From Paralithodes platypus (taxonomy: Eukaryota; Arthropoda; Malacostraca; Decapoda; Lithodidae): a DNA stretch of 64,000 nucleotides. The stretch spans positions 45,530,153 to 45,594,152 of the forward strand of contig CM064518.1 of the NCBI GenBank assembly GCA_032716605.1, written 5' to 3'. The translations under genes and the position numbers were made by a program. A model generated the notes under the pieces. The model was not told the DNA's origin. It did not search any database and was given only the letters and a program-made list of their open reading frames with translations. Each line of letters starts with the position of its first letter. Positions within the stretch are counted from its first letter, which is position 1. Of the stretch, positions 10,538 to 20,000 are shown piece by piece.

Positions 10538-11578
10538 CCACAAACACACATACACCAATTATAAAAGAGCTAACTGGGAAGCATTTACAAATGAGACAGA
10601 ACAACACTTCACAACTCTAAACAGTACACCCATCACTAACATCAACAATGCTGTACACATACTCAATAAAACTATCCAAAACGCTGACAAGAAACACATT
10701 CCAAGAGGTAACAGAAAAAGACACAACCCCAACTTTACACCAGAAATTCAAAACCTCATCAGACAACGCGACACACTGAAACACTCCCCAGCACCCCACA
10801 CACAAGACATCACACAACAAATTCAAGCACTCAACACCCAAACTAACAACAAAATACAAGAACAACAAAAACTAAATTGGAATAACTTCCTACAAACACT
10901 TGATCACAAAACAAACCCCCAAAAACTCTACAAAACACTAAACAGCATCACACTTTCCAACAGCAACACAACACAATCACATGCTGCAATCACAACAGAC
11001 TCTACTCCTTCATGTAAACAACAAGCAAACACTCTCATCAATCACTTCTCACATGTCAGCCACCTAAAACCTCACAAAGACGACCGACGTGTCATCCGAC
11101 GTAGGAGACAATTCCCCACAGACCCTGACTATACACCCTTCACCAATCACCAGACAAAGCATATCATCAACAATCTCAAGCACTCACCTGCCTGTGGCCT
11201 AGACAACATAAGCAACATACACCTCAGACACCTGGGACCACAAGGCATACAAGCACTCACTAACATATCAAACTACAGCTATTCACACAACACAATACCA
11301 GACATTTGGAAGCATGGTATCATCATCACATTCCCCAAACCCAACAAAGACCCCACGCTACCCTCCTCGCACCGCCCCATCACACTCCTTTGCTCCCCCT
11401 CCAAAGTCATGGAACGCCTAGTATTACAACTAATTACACCCGACCTACCCCTAGCTCCAACACAACATGGCTTTAGGCCACTGCACTCCACAAACACTCT
11501 TCTCACAGACCTTACACAAAGAGCTTTTAACGGCATCAATTCAGCTAGACCACCACACAGATCACTATTAGCCACACT
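10528..11578 (+). pseudogene. LINE A reverse transcriptase, N-terminal part
   Basis: The frame is continuously open from about 10528 to 11578 with no stop (about 350 codons). It starts near NYKRANWEAF, a block often seen between endonuclease and RT, and continues through CGLDNISNIHLRHLG, FPKPNKDPTLPSSHRPITLL and TQHGFRPLHST. It breaks off at RSLLATL, just before the first catalytic Asp block (present in the copy at 31737-33592), where an RTE-like LINE tail is joined. No ATG marks its start because it is the continuation of the upstream frames after a frameshift. Confidence 0.8.
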
Positions 11579-11579
11579 C

Positions 11580-11950
11580 TATCTATCTATCTATCTATTG
11601 CCTGACGCCGTGATCCCCGAAGGGGTGGCCACGAACGAACCGCCCCCATGCACCTCTGTCCCCAGTCAGTCGACGCCCCTCCCCCCAACCAGCACCGCCT
11701 TCATTCATGTAGTTCCTCACTCCATCCTTCCACCTCATATTCGGTCTACCTCTCCCCCTCTGTCCCTCCACCTCGCTCTCGTACACCCTCTTAGTCATTC
11801 TCTCGCTTTCCATACATTCCATATGGCCGAACCATCTCAAGTTGTTCCTTTTCACACTTTCCAGCACATCTACCTCCACACCACACCTCCTTCTTACTTC
11901 CTCATTAGTCTGTCTATCCCTCCATGTAACTCCGCACGCACTCCTTAGGA
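11580..11950 (-). mobile_element. RTE-like LINE 3'-end fragment
   Basis: The (ATCT)n tail is at 11580-11597. The minus strand encodes GRFVRGHPFGDHG...RQ and, with breaks, NLRWFGHMECMESERMTKRV and DRQTNEEVRRRCGVEVD, all matching the larger copy at 24004-27368. The tail abuts the broken LINE A RT exactly. LINE A does not resume on the other side, so deletion or rearrangement followed or accompanied the insertion. Confidence 0.8.
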
Positions 11951-11954
11951 TATC

Positions 11955-12270
11955 CAATGAGGTGAAGAGATGGTTAGGTATCAAGTGATGAGACGCGTAC
12001 AAACAGGTTTGGATAGTTTCGGGATGTACAGGATGGATGAACTGGGTAAAAAGATGCAAGCCTGTGAACTTGGAAGGAGCTGCATCGAGGGGTAGACATA
12101 GGAAGATGTGGGATCAGACCATACGCTCTGATCTTGAATATAAAACCTGGCAAGTGAGGTTGTTCTTTTGAATAGGGTTACCTGGAATGCTGCCATTAGG
12201 AAGTTAGACTTAGGCTACACCGCACCTCATGTGGAACATTCAGTCGCTAAATAGTAAATAAATAAATAAA
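11955..12270 (+). mobile_element. LINE G 3' end with (AAAT)n tail
   Basis: The plus strand contains GRHRKMWDQTIRSDLE, a LINE C-terminal pattern, followed by an untranslated stretch with GTGGAACATTCAGTCGCTAAA and the tail (AAAT)n at 12250-12270. Related fragments are at 6290-6440 and, in reverse, 45850-45935. Confidence 0.6.
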
Positions 12271-12600
12271 TATATATACCGGTACTGTATATAGATAATG
12301 ATAAGCCTATACAGTAGATATAAATATATGTGCATAGATTAGTTTTATATAATTTTAAATCCAATAATAAAAATCTCAACAATAAAATACATACCAGTCT
12401 TCTTTCACCAATGTCAGACCTGCATTAAGGATGCATTGGTAAATATTAAGAAATATAGGCTTTATCACATACTATACTGTATATCTATAATCTATATTAT
12501 GGTATAATTCTTTAGTATTTATAATGTAAAACTTGCAAAATTGAATAAACAAAATGTAAAAAGCAACTCTTTAAATTACTATCTATCTATCTATCTATAT
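12271..12600. other. AT-rich sequence and (ATCT)n microsatellite
   Basis: Low-complexity AT-rich DNA; a (CTAT)n run occupies 12578-12598. I see no gene. Confidence 0.5.
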
Positions 12601-12654
12601 ACTCAGGCCCAATCCCCACTTTTCCTATATTTTTTTTTTGGGGGGGAGGGGGTG

Positions 12655-13025
12655 GCCTACTCAGGACAGAGAAAGAATAGGGACAACAGAAAACAATGAA
12701 CACACAAAAACAAAATACAAATTCACACACATCTAGGTCATCCAGGAGAAGATCCAGAGACCAGGGTCACCAAGGTCCCTCCAGCACTCCCCCGGCCCCC
12801 GACCACCCGGAGAGGTTTCGATCTCGGCAGGCAGACATGCAGCGGAGCCGAAGCCACAAGCTCACCCACCACACTTCCAGGTGCACCCTTCATATAAATT
12901 GTCTCCCCGGGCCAGGCGCCTGATGGAGTATTATCTAGTCCAACTTGCGCCCGACCCCTTCCCCCAAATGACCATGTGTTCACTCATCTATTCACAAGCA
13001 TTCTCCATTTATTCCTGTTTATTAC
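12655..13025 (-). mobile_element. LINE B 3'-end fragment (copy 1)
   Basis: Reverse complement of a family also at 17925-18283, 18284-18790, 20655-21045 and 34560-35092. Shared blocks include CCCGGGCCAGGCGCCTGA, GGAGAGGTT and ATTCACAAGCATTCTCCAT. Nearest the 5' side the minus strand resembles NRNEWRMLVNR, a LINE terminus. Most of the rest is 3' UTR. Confidence 0.6.
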
Positions 13026-13048
13026 TAATGATATATATTCCATTTTTG

Positions 13049-14043
13049 TAAGGGTAAATTGGGGTAATTACGCCACGGGGTAATTTTGCTGTGATGCCAA
13101 CAATACCAATTCAAAGGCCCATAGCTTCAAAACAATTTTGTTTTTCTATGTGCATGAAGGAGACAAATGTAAAGCTGCCTGCAACAAGTGTCCCCCCAAG
13201 GTTAAAAAAGTGGTAGAGTCAAAATCAAGGTACATTAGAGGTAATTTAGGTTTGTGGGAAAGAAGTGTGGTGTGCTTGTTAAGTGTAGTGAAATGAATAG
13301 GTGTTTGTGAGAATTAGCTGGATTACTCTCTGTGTAGGTGAGGCACAACAAAAACAGTGAGGGAAGCAAGGCAAATAAAACAGGATTCCAGCAACTCATC
13401 ATATGCTTATGTGGCGTCTCCTGGATACTGCACTGCTCGATTGGTGCCTACAATCTCCCCAACCCATGAATTCAGCTGCTGTTGGGCTTAGGTTTAAGAG
13501 GAATACCGACCTAACAAGGTCATGTGAGGTTTTGATCCATTGTGCAAACAAATGGCTGTTGAGAAATGAAATGGTTTACCAAATTTGTTCAAAAGAAACG
13601 GTCGTGCCGATACGTACGGCGAGTAGGCGGCACATAATAATTGAATTTAGTCACCACATCTTCCTGGGCGAACCACTTGACATGCTACGACTTCTGGTTT
13701 TCACCATTTGCCAGAGGAAGAGTAGAGCTTGAATTAGCAATTTAGTGTATATCTGTATCCCTTTCCATTTCAGAGAACGATAGAGTGGAACATATTGTGA
13801 AAAATTTACTCAGTTGGGTGGGGTTAATTTGCTGTGAGCACGTATGTTTAAAAAAAATGTGTGGCATGGCCCCATTTTTTTTTTTTTACAAAAACAATTA
13901 TTATACAGTAGGTATATTTAGCAGAACATACCTGCATGTAGAGATAATGCCAAAGACATGTTAATATTCAATATTTGGCAGTTTTATGGAGCAAAAAATG
14001 CCATTCGCAGCGAAAATTACAGGGGAATCCAGTTTTACCCATA
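13049..14043. mobile_element. Possible TA-flanked DNA element (~995 bp)
   Basis: The left end TA-AGGGTAAATTGG and the reverse complement of the right end TA-TGGGTAAAACTGG form short inverted ends with TA flanks, as in Tc1/mariner-type elements. A LINE D 3'-end remnant lies inside at about 13140-13240. The 109-codon open frame at 13403-13732 has no recognisable motif. Ends are short, so confidence is limited. Confidence 0.4.
13140..13240 (-). mobile_element. LINE D 3' UTR remnant
   Basis: It resembles the 3' UTR of LINE D copies at 45031 and 45461: a T-rich start, then TATGTGxATGAxGGAG, a CTGCCTGCxxxxAGTG block and GTCAAAATCAAGG. Strongly diverged. Confidence 0.5.
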
Positions 14044-14344
14044 CTTTTCTGAATAAACCTGGTAATGTGTACCGTATATTACAGAAAAGTACTGTAGTTC
14101 CAAGAGAATCTTAATTGCTAGATTCATTAAAAAAATTGAATCACAATATAATCATTATGATCTCCAATCCCTCTCTGCAATGGCAGACATAAGAGGTGCA
14201 ATAGACCAGTGTCGCATTTACAATGTGAATGCTTGCACTTGTTCAGCATATGATTAGGCCTACACTGGGTGCAGACTACACCTACAACCACAGCCACTCC
14301 AACAGTACGGTACAGTAATAATAAATACCCGGTAATAATAATTG

Positions 14345-14600
14345 TCTGGTTACTTATGTACCGGTAGCCTAGCACCCATATCTCTTCCTTCGAGGATTCA
14401 CAAGCGCTTGACCTTCTTTAATCAACCAGAGACCATTACCCATCTCCCTTACTCAAGGGGAGACAGTAACTGCCGGCTATACCCCAGAAAAACTTTTCAA
14501 CCTGAGCGGGGCTTGAAAAGGAGTCTTGCAGGATGGGAAGCAGACCCGCTATCAACTGAGCCAGCACTATATACACTGCACACAAGCTGGCCATCTCGTC
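14345..14600 (-). mobile_element. tRNA-derived SINE (type 2)
   Basis: On the minus strand TGGCTCAGTTGA (14552-14563) fits a pol III A box and TTTTCAAGCCC (about 14509-14520) fits a weak B box, in tRNA-like spacing. The remainder downstream is unrelated body. It is not a functional tRNA: acceptor and T stems do not pair well. Confidence 0.5.
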
Positions 14601-14785
14601 TAGGTGGCATAAGCCTATGGCTGTAGTATGGACAAAATATAATAATATAAAATAAATAAATCAACAGAACTCAGACTTTGGGATGGGGTAGGAATAATTA
14701 GGCAATACGGATGCTCATGCTTGGCCCACATAAATAGTCTTAGGTGACAGTTGGGGTTGGGGAAAGTTAGGAGTTAATTTAATTC

Positions 14786-14935
14786 AGTAAAACCTCAGCC
14801 ATCCAGACTAATTGGGGGAGAACCCTGACTGGCTTTGCCAAAAGTCCGGATATATACTGTACTCAGCCATCCACACAAATCCGGATGGTTGAAACAAGAG
14901 TCCAGATATCATAGACCAATAGTGAAGCAACGAAG
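14786..14935. repeat. Pogo/Tigger-like MITE end fragment
   Basis: The sequence starts with CAGTAAAACCTCAGCCATCC, similar in form to the CAGTA... termini of elements at 25709, 41737 and 44216. It contains internal repeats of ATCCGGA/AGTCCGGAT. The opposite terminus is not clear. Confidence 0.35.
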
Positions 14936-15321
14936 CTGTCACAAAACAAAACTATACCCTGTTCCAAATAGGTAGGCCAGAGTTCGTGAACCCTAACTTC
15001 TATACCTCAAAAAGGGCTAGAGCAAATGTGCTGTGAAGTTCCACACTTTAACAAACAACTTCCTCACAACTCACTGTGCTTCGACGTTTGGTACGGTATG
15101 GTACTGTTATCATTATAATACTGTACGGTATATATAACTTATCAAAAGCTTTCTAAGTCCCTCTTGCTGCTAACTGCTATAAGAATTATAACTTAGTACT
15201 GTATACTACAGTCTTTCTCACACACATCTAACAGTTTTAACTTTTACAAAAATCATATGATGTACGGTACAGTAATTGGGTAAGAAAAATGTAATAAAGC
15301 ACAGAAATTAAATGCAAAACA
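14936..15321. other. Region downstream of the long ORF
   Basis: This sequence lies 3' of the 539-codon ORF in the direction of transcription. I see no gene. A block near 14955-15020 resembles, in reverse, part of 21180-21260. Confidence 0.4.
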
Positions 15322-15327
15322 TTTATT
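15322..15327 (-). terminator. Polyadenylation signal AATAAA
   Basis: On the minus strand AATAAA overlaps the TAA stop of the 539-codon ORF (stop at 15329-15327). It is the first canonical signal after the TFAM-like exons, so both the short coding region and the long ORF would share this 3' end if it is used. Confidence 0.55.
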
Positions 15328-16946
15328 TAGTATTCTGTTAAAAAATATAAAACAACACTTGCAAAAAATACACTCACTAGCTGTCCTAGATTGACATTGG
15401 TTAAAGATGCCGTAAGACCACATTGATGACAGAAGTAGTAAGGAACTAAAGAATGTTTTACATTCTCTGTACCGGTATATGTTAAAAACTCTTGCAATGA
15501 ATCAGACCCCTCCATACTCACTGACCTATCATTATATTCAGAGTGAATATTATGCATATCCACTACCTCATTCCAGGTAACTGTTGTGGTAATGGTATGT
15601 ATTTCAGTGGGATGCACAAACTTAATTCCTTCACTTCTGAGACTAACATCATTTTCTGAATGATCTAAATTTATTTGAGGCAAAAACACAACATGCTTAC
15701 AATGTATTTTGAACTGTTTACCTTCCTTATCGATATGACCTTCCTCTTGACTGGGAAGATCTAAGCTGGGTTGAAGTGGTGATTTGCTGCCATCATGTAG
15801 TAGTTCAGAGCCTTTGCTGCTATCATGTAGTACCGGTAGTTGAGAGCCTTTGCTGCCATCAAGTATTAGTTGAGAGCCCTTAGCCCCACTTGAACATGAG
15901 GATGGGAGTACCGGTATGTCTTCCTTACAGTCACCTTGGTTAGTCACAGGCAGAGCATTGTACTCTGGCACCAGTTGCTTCACTTGTAATGACCTTGCTA
16001 TACCGGTGTGATCTAGACAATGAAACTTTTCCAGTCTTTCATGGTAAATCTGTGCAATTTGATCGACCTCCAGGCTAATGAATCTGGAAGTTAACTTTGC
16101 ATAGACACTTCCGGGGTCATTACCATGACAGACAAATTCAGTAGGAGGAGAAAATTCATATTTACATAGGTTAAAATCAACTTTGTTTTTATCACTCTTC
16201 ACACTTTCACAAATATTTACAAAAGAATTCACTGATCCTGGTAATCTTGGTTCAGGTGATAATGAGGCAAAGACCAATTGTGAGCAGTCCGCATGTGCAC
16301 CATGTTGTGGGTCAAATTTTTGCAGCACCAAACTTCCATTAAATGACTGGTTCAGACTATCGCCAGCCTTTTCCTCTACCTCTGTTTCAGCACATACTCT
16401 TGACCTATCATTAAACCTCTTCTCTGGGCATTCCAAAACTTTTCCTCTTCTCTGTTTACCAGATGTTATATTATCTTCACTTGGAACCTTATCAGGGAAT
16501 GAATAAAAAAGTAACTGGTCACCCTGTATTACTTTAATTTTGTCCTTCACTGATTCGTTGTTGGATGCTGAACTTTTCAAGAAGCTGGAGCTCTCAACAT
16601 ATTCTCCTTTTAAATGCACTTTGCTTTTATAATTTTTCTTGCACTTTACTTTTATCTTTTCTTTGCAATGTACTTTACACTTGCTATCTTGTTTATTCAC
16701 CAAGATTGTAGATTTCATAATTTTCTCTTTCTTGTCTTCCATTTCTGTAACCTTTCGTAATCCTGAATCATTCCTTTCATTAACTACCAACTCAGCTTCC
16801 TCCACTAACTTCCCACCACCAGTATTTACTTCCTCCTGGCATTGTCCTCTCACTGTCCTTTCTTCCTTCTGTCTAGGACTTCTCTTTTGTTGTGCATTTC
16901 TCACCTCTTGGCTATCCTGTACCTCACCACCACCTGAAGCGAATCC
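15327..16946 (-). CDS. 539-codon ORF in frame after the TFAM-like stop codon
   Basis: The frame of the last TFAM-like exon continues after its TAG (16949-16947) for 539 codons with no stop, to TAA at 15329-15327. The product would be hydrophilic and rich in K, S and E. It has a run of imperfect repeats of GSKGSxL type (about 15775-15895), a CHQCG motif near the end and a hydrophobic last ~18 residues (LVSVFFASVVLYFL) that resembles a tail anchor. I recognise no domain. On a uniform-codon null, 539 sense codons in a row has a probability near 6e-12, so past or present coding is likely. Candidate explanations are stop-codon readthrough, an isoform that avoids the stop, a recently gained stop, or a separate unit. 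Splicing exon 18959-19083 straight to the possible acceptor CTTCAG behind the stop gives K-W-W-stop, so that simple bypass fails. Confidence 0.55.
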   Translation of the reverse strand, partial: GFASGGGEVQDSQEVRNAQQKRSPRQKEERTVRGQCQEEVNTGGGKLVEEAELVVNERNDSGLRKVTEMEDKKEKIMKSTILVNKQDSKCKVHCKEKIKVKCKKNYKSKVHLKGEYVESSSFLKSSASNNESVKDKIKVIQGDQLLFYSFPDKVPSEDNITSGKQRRGKVLECPEKRFNDRSRVCAETEVEEKAGDSLNQSFNGSLVLQKFDPQHGAHADCSQLVFASLSPEPRLPGSVNSFVNICESVKSDKNKVDFNLCKYEFSPPTEFVCHGNDPGSVYAKLTSRFISLEVDQIAQIYHERLEKFHCLDHTGIARSLQVKQLVPEYNALPVTNQGDCKEDIPVLPSSCSSGAKGSQLILDGSKGSQLPVLHDSSKGSELLHDGSKSPLQPSLDLPSQEEGHIDKEGKQFKIHCKHVVFLPQINLDHSENDVSLRSEGIKFVHPTEIHTITTTVTWNEVVDMHNIHSEYNDRSVSMEGSDSLQEFLTYTGTENVKHSLVPYYFCHQCGLTASLTNVNLGQLVSVFFASVVLYFLTEY

Positions 16947-17043
16947 CTAGCGTTTGCGGGGTTTCACCTCCACACCTTTCGTTACTCCCGTCTCTGATCG
17001 ATGAGAGCTTCTCACAAGGTCTAAACGACCCAATTTCGTCATT
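16947..17043 (-). CDS. TFAM-like gene, last coding exon (C-terminal tail)
   Basis: The acceptor TTTCTGTTTCCAG precedes 17043. The exon adds the last base of a Lys codon, then MTKLGRLDLVRSSHR and a basic end KPRKR before TAG. M-x-x-x-G-R-x-D-L-x-R fits the start of the TFAM tail, which in the family contacts DNA and activates mitochondrial transcription. Phase (2+1) matches the donor at 18959. SINE A4 lies about 95 bp upstream in the intron. Confidence 0.88.
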
Positions 17044-20000
17044 CTGGAAACAGAAATATTATGTAAACAGTTGTAATAATATTGCCTATACAGTACTAGG
17101 GAAACTATGTATGTACAATCGGGGGTATTAAGTGTTGTTGTTGTTGTTGTTGTTCCCCAAGCTGCCTGGCCGAACAGCCCCAAGGCCCCGAGCAATTCCA
17201 AGGCCATAACCGAGTGCCCCCACAGAACCCTCCCCGCCGACCACAATAAAGCCTGGGTGACCGAAGCCACTCCATGGCGGGGGGCTGAGGAGGGTGCGGA
17301 AACGCCCGGGAAACCAAAGCCCCACCCAGGGCCCTGTGCCCCTCAGTAATTATGAAGAGAAAGTTGAGGGGCAAGGGAAAAATGTGACACTTTGGCTTCC
17401 AATCTTGGTAGATTGGGAGGTCAATCCACGGAAGAGATGCCGTCACTTGAGATCTAGAAAATATATAAGTTAAAGGAAAAGTCAGAGTAAGCTATGGGTA
17501 TGGCAGAGATTGCTCAGCTCTCACTCTGATAGACCAGCCCATCACCACATGACTAGAACCCAATCCTCTCAGCATCAGCCAGGAAAGGCCCTAGAAAGCC
17601 GCCTTTGGCGGGGGGACAGCTCCCCTATTTCAACCCCTTTCGGGGTTGGGCACCCGCCCGGGGGGGGGTATTAAGTGTTGTCATAGATTCCAGTGGTTTT
17701 TGCTCAAAAAGTGTTATTGGTATGTTTATAGTTACTGGGAAAAGTGCTTATCCCTCAGAGTATTAGTCAGTGTCCGAAACTTTGTGAAATATCTGACAAC
17801 ACTTATTAACCTCAACTGTACAGTATGTATATACAGTATGACAGGCCAGACCTATGAGAGTTCCGTATGGAGCTCAGTGGTCTGGTTAATCTGCTCTACA
17901 TAACTAACTAAGTATACAGACACATACTCCATAGCTGGGGGTGGCCGACTCGAGACAGAGCCCGAACAGGGACAACACAACATTAAAGATGATGATGATG
18001 CATTTTTTTACCACCATACACTCCCTGCTGAATAGCAAGGCTAGGGTGGGTGCCCTGATGAATCAGGGACTTAGTGAATAGTTGCCACAGATTGCTAGAC
18101 CGCACCGTTCACCAACAGCACTGACATCTGCCAATAACTCACTGGCTGGCCCGAGGCTCGAACCATCAACCTCACGGTTAGCAGGCGAACGCTCTACCAA
18201 TCGAGCTACGGCCTGTGGCGACAAAAATATAAATTCACACACATCTAGGTCGCCCAGGAGAGGACCCAGAGACCAAGGCTTACAAAGAGAGTATATGAGT
18301 CAGATGCAAGGGGAGGTAGAGGGGTAGGAAGATCTCCGTTGTGATGGTGAGATTGTGTAGTACAAGCGTTGGAAGGTAGAGAGATGACTGTAGAACAGGC
18401 AAGATAAGTGGTAATAGGAATGAATGGAGAATGCTTGTGAATAGATGAGTAATAACGCAGTCGTTGGGAGAGGGGGTCGGGCGCCAGTTGGACTAGATAA
18501 TAGTTTGTCAGGCACCTGGCCCAGGGAGCCGGTGAATATGAAGGCTCATGCCTGGATGTGACGTGGGTGGGCATTGTGGTGGTAAAGCTTTATGCGTGTC
18601 TGCCTGCTGAGACCGGAACCTCTCCGGGAGGTCTGGGACATGGGAATCTTTTGCTGGAGACCCCAAATGGGCCTGGGTCTTTGGGTCTTCTCCTGGGCAA
18701 TCAAGATGTGTGTGTGTGGGGTTTTTCGGGCTCTGTCTCGAGTCGGCCAGCCCCAGCTATAAGGTATGTGCCTGTGTATATACAAACAAACAATACGTAG
18801 TTAATCATGAAAACTTAGCAATAATATACTGTAATATAGATATAGTTTCTTCAATGATTTCTATCCAGTATTTAATAATCAGCTGCTAAGGGATTAAACT
18901 ATCTGCCACTTAAAAAAAATTAGACTACAGCCTTGAGTAAATCTGCCTTTCCACTCACTTTTCTTCCCACGCTGCCAAGTCTATTTGGTACTGTGCCACA
19001 AGTTTCTTAGCTTCCTCCTGGTATCTGCTCTTCATGGCTACAGGCAAGTCATTCCACTTCTTACTGGCATTAATCACAAAATCCTGCGAGAGATATGATG
19101 ATAAACAGAGGAGAGATAAAACACTATTCTTAAACAATTCTTTACCTTTGCAACGCCTGATACCGAACGAATACCATTAACAGTGTTGCAAAGGGAAAGA
19201 ATTATTTAACCCATAAACTGCTAGAACATATGCATAATAAAAGGCCAAGTTGAGGGAGGGAGGGGAAAGGGGTATAAAGGGGGGGGAAGGAGTAGAGGAT
19301 ATGGTATGGAAAGATGCCACTACTTTCTATGTGTCATCCAAATTTCAGACATTTCCTGGCACTGGCATAGTTTTTGAAGGGTTATTTTTACATGTTTAAA
19401 TACCCTGGCTTCCAAGAGGACCTTCGCAGTCTATGGGTTAAGAATACAAGTGTAAATATCTAAGTGTTGGGTGAGCAGACAGCTTGAAGCCGTTGTCACA
19501 CAAATACTTTTTCCTTTAAGGGGACCGGCCACGATTTACTCGGAAAAGTGCTCAAAATGGCAATATTGTGCAACCCGATATATGGCATCATCACCCATCC
19601 CGCTATCATCAGTTAAAATCCTGAGGCAATATTCCGTCTGGAAGCATATTATTTCTGGGTTAGTTTCAAACTTTCGCGGGTCGCGGGTCGCGCAGACGCG
19701 TAGAAAATGCTTTATTGGTTTCGGAACTGCAAAAAAAAAATACGAAAAAGATGACTTTTTGGTGAAAATATGACGTTTGTAGATATTTTTCCTAGCAGTA
19801 TCTGGTACTCAACCCTGGTAACAACGAAGGGTGTGGTGGTGGTGGAGGAGAAAGAGAAGTGTGCTCCAAGTCGCGAGAGAGGTAGGGTGCGGCTGGCCGA
19901 CTGGCTTGCAACAGCTCTCGTGCCTTAGTACCTTACGTAAGAAAGTTCACTTGTCGGCGCATTAACTCCGTAACCAAACATGCTACAACAATAATTCTGG

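Larger units (their letters stand above)
9231..11578 (+). mobile_element. LINE A copy 1 (2A-PHD-EN-RT), 3'-truncated
   Basis: In order the element encodes an N-terminal 2A-like peptide, a PHD finger, a Pro-rich spacer, an APE-type endonuclease and the N-terminal part of an RT. A better preserved RT and 3' end of the same family sits in the copia at 31737-33592. Here the RT stops at 11578, where an RTE-like tail abuts. The parts sit in three frames, so at least two frameshifts separate them; the copy is dead. C-rich composition with long CAC/CCA runs is typical of this family here. Confidence 0.85.

Noticed and set aside
13403..13732. 109-codon open frame as a host gene
   Set aside because: No motif, no splice context, and it lies inside a probable DNA element.
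18150..18213. tRNA-Ser-like gene
   Set aside because: Good A and B boxes, but it continues into a SINE body with an (ATC)n tail and has no intact acceptor stem.
18955..19137. Stop codon right after AAWEEK as the TFAM end
   Set aside because: A good donor (GTGAGT) sits there and the next exon at 17043 restores phase and encodes a TFAM-like tail.
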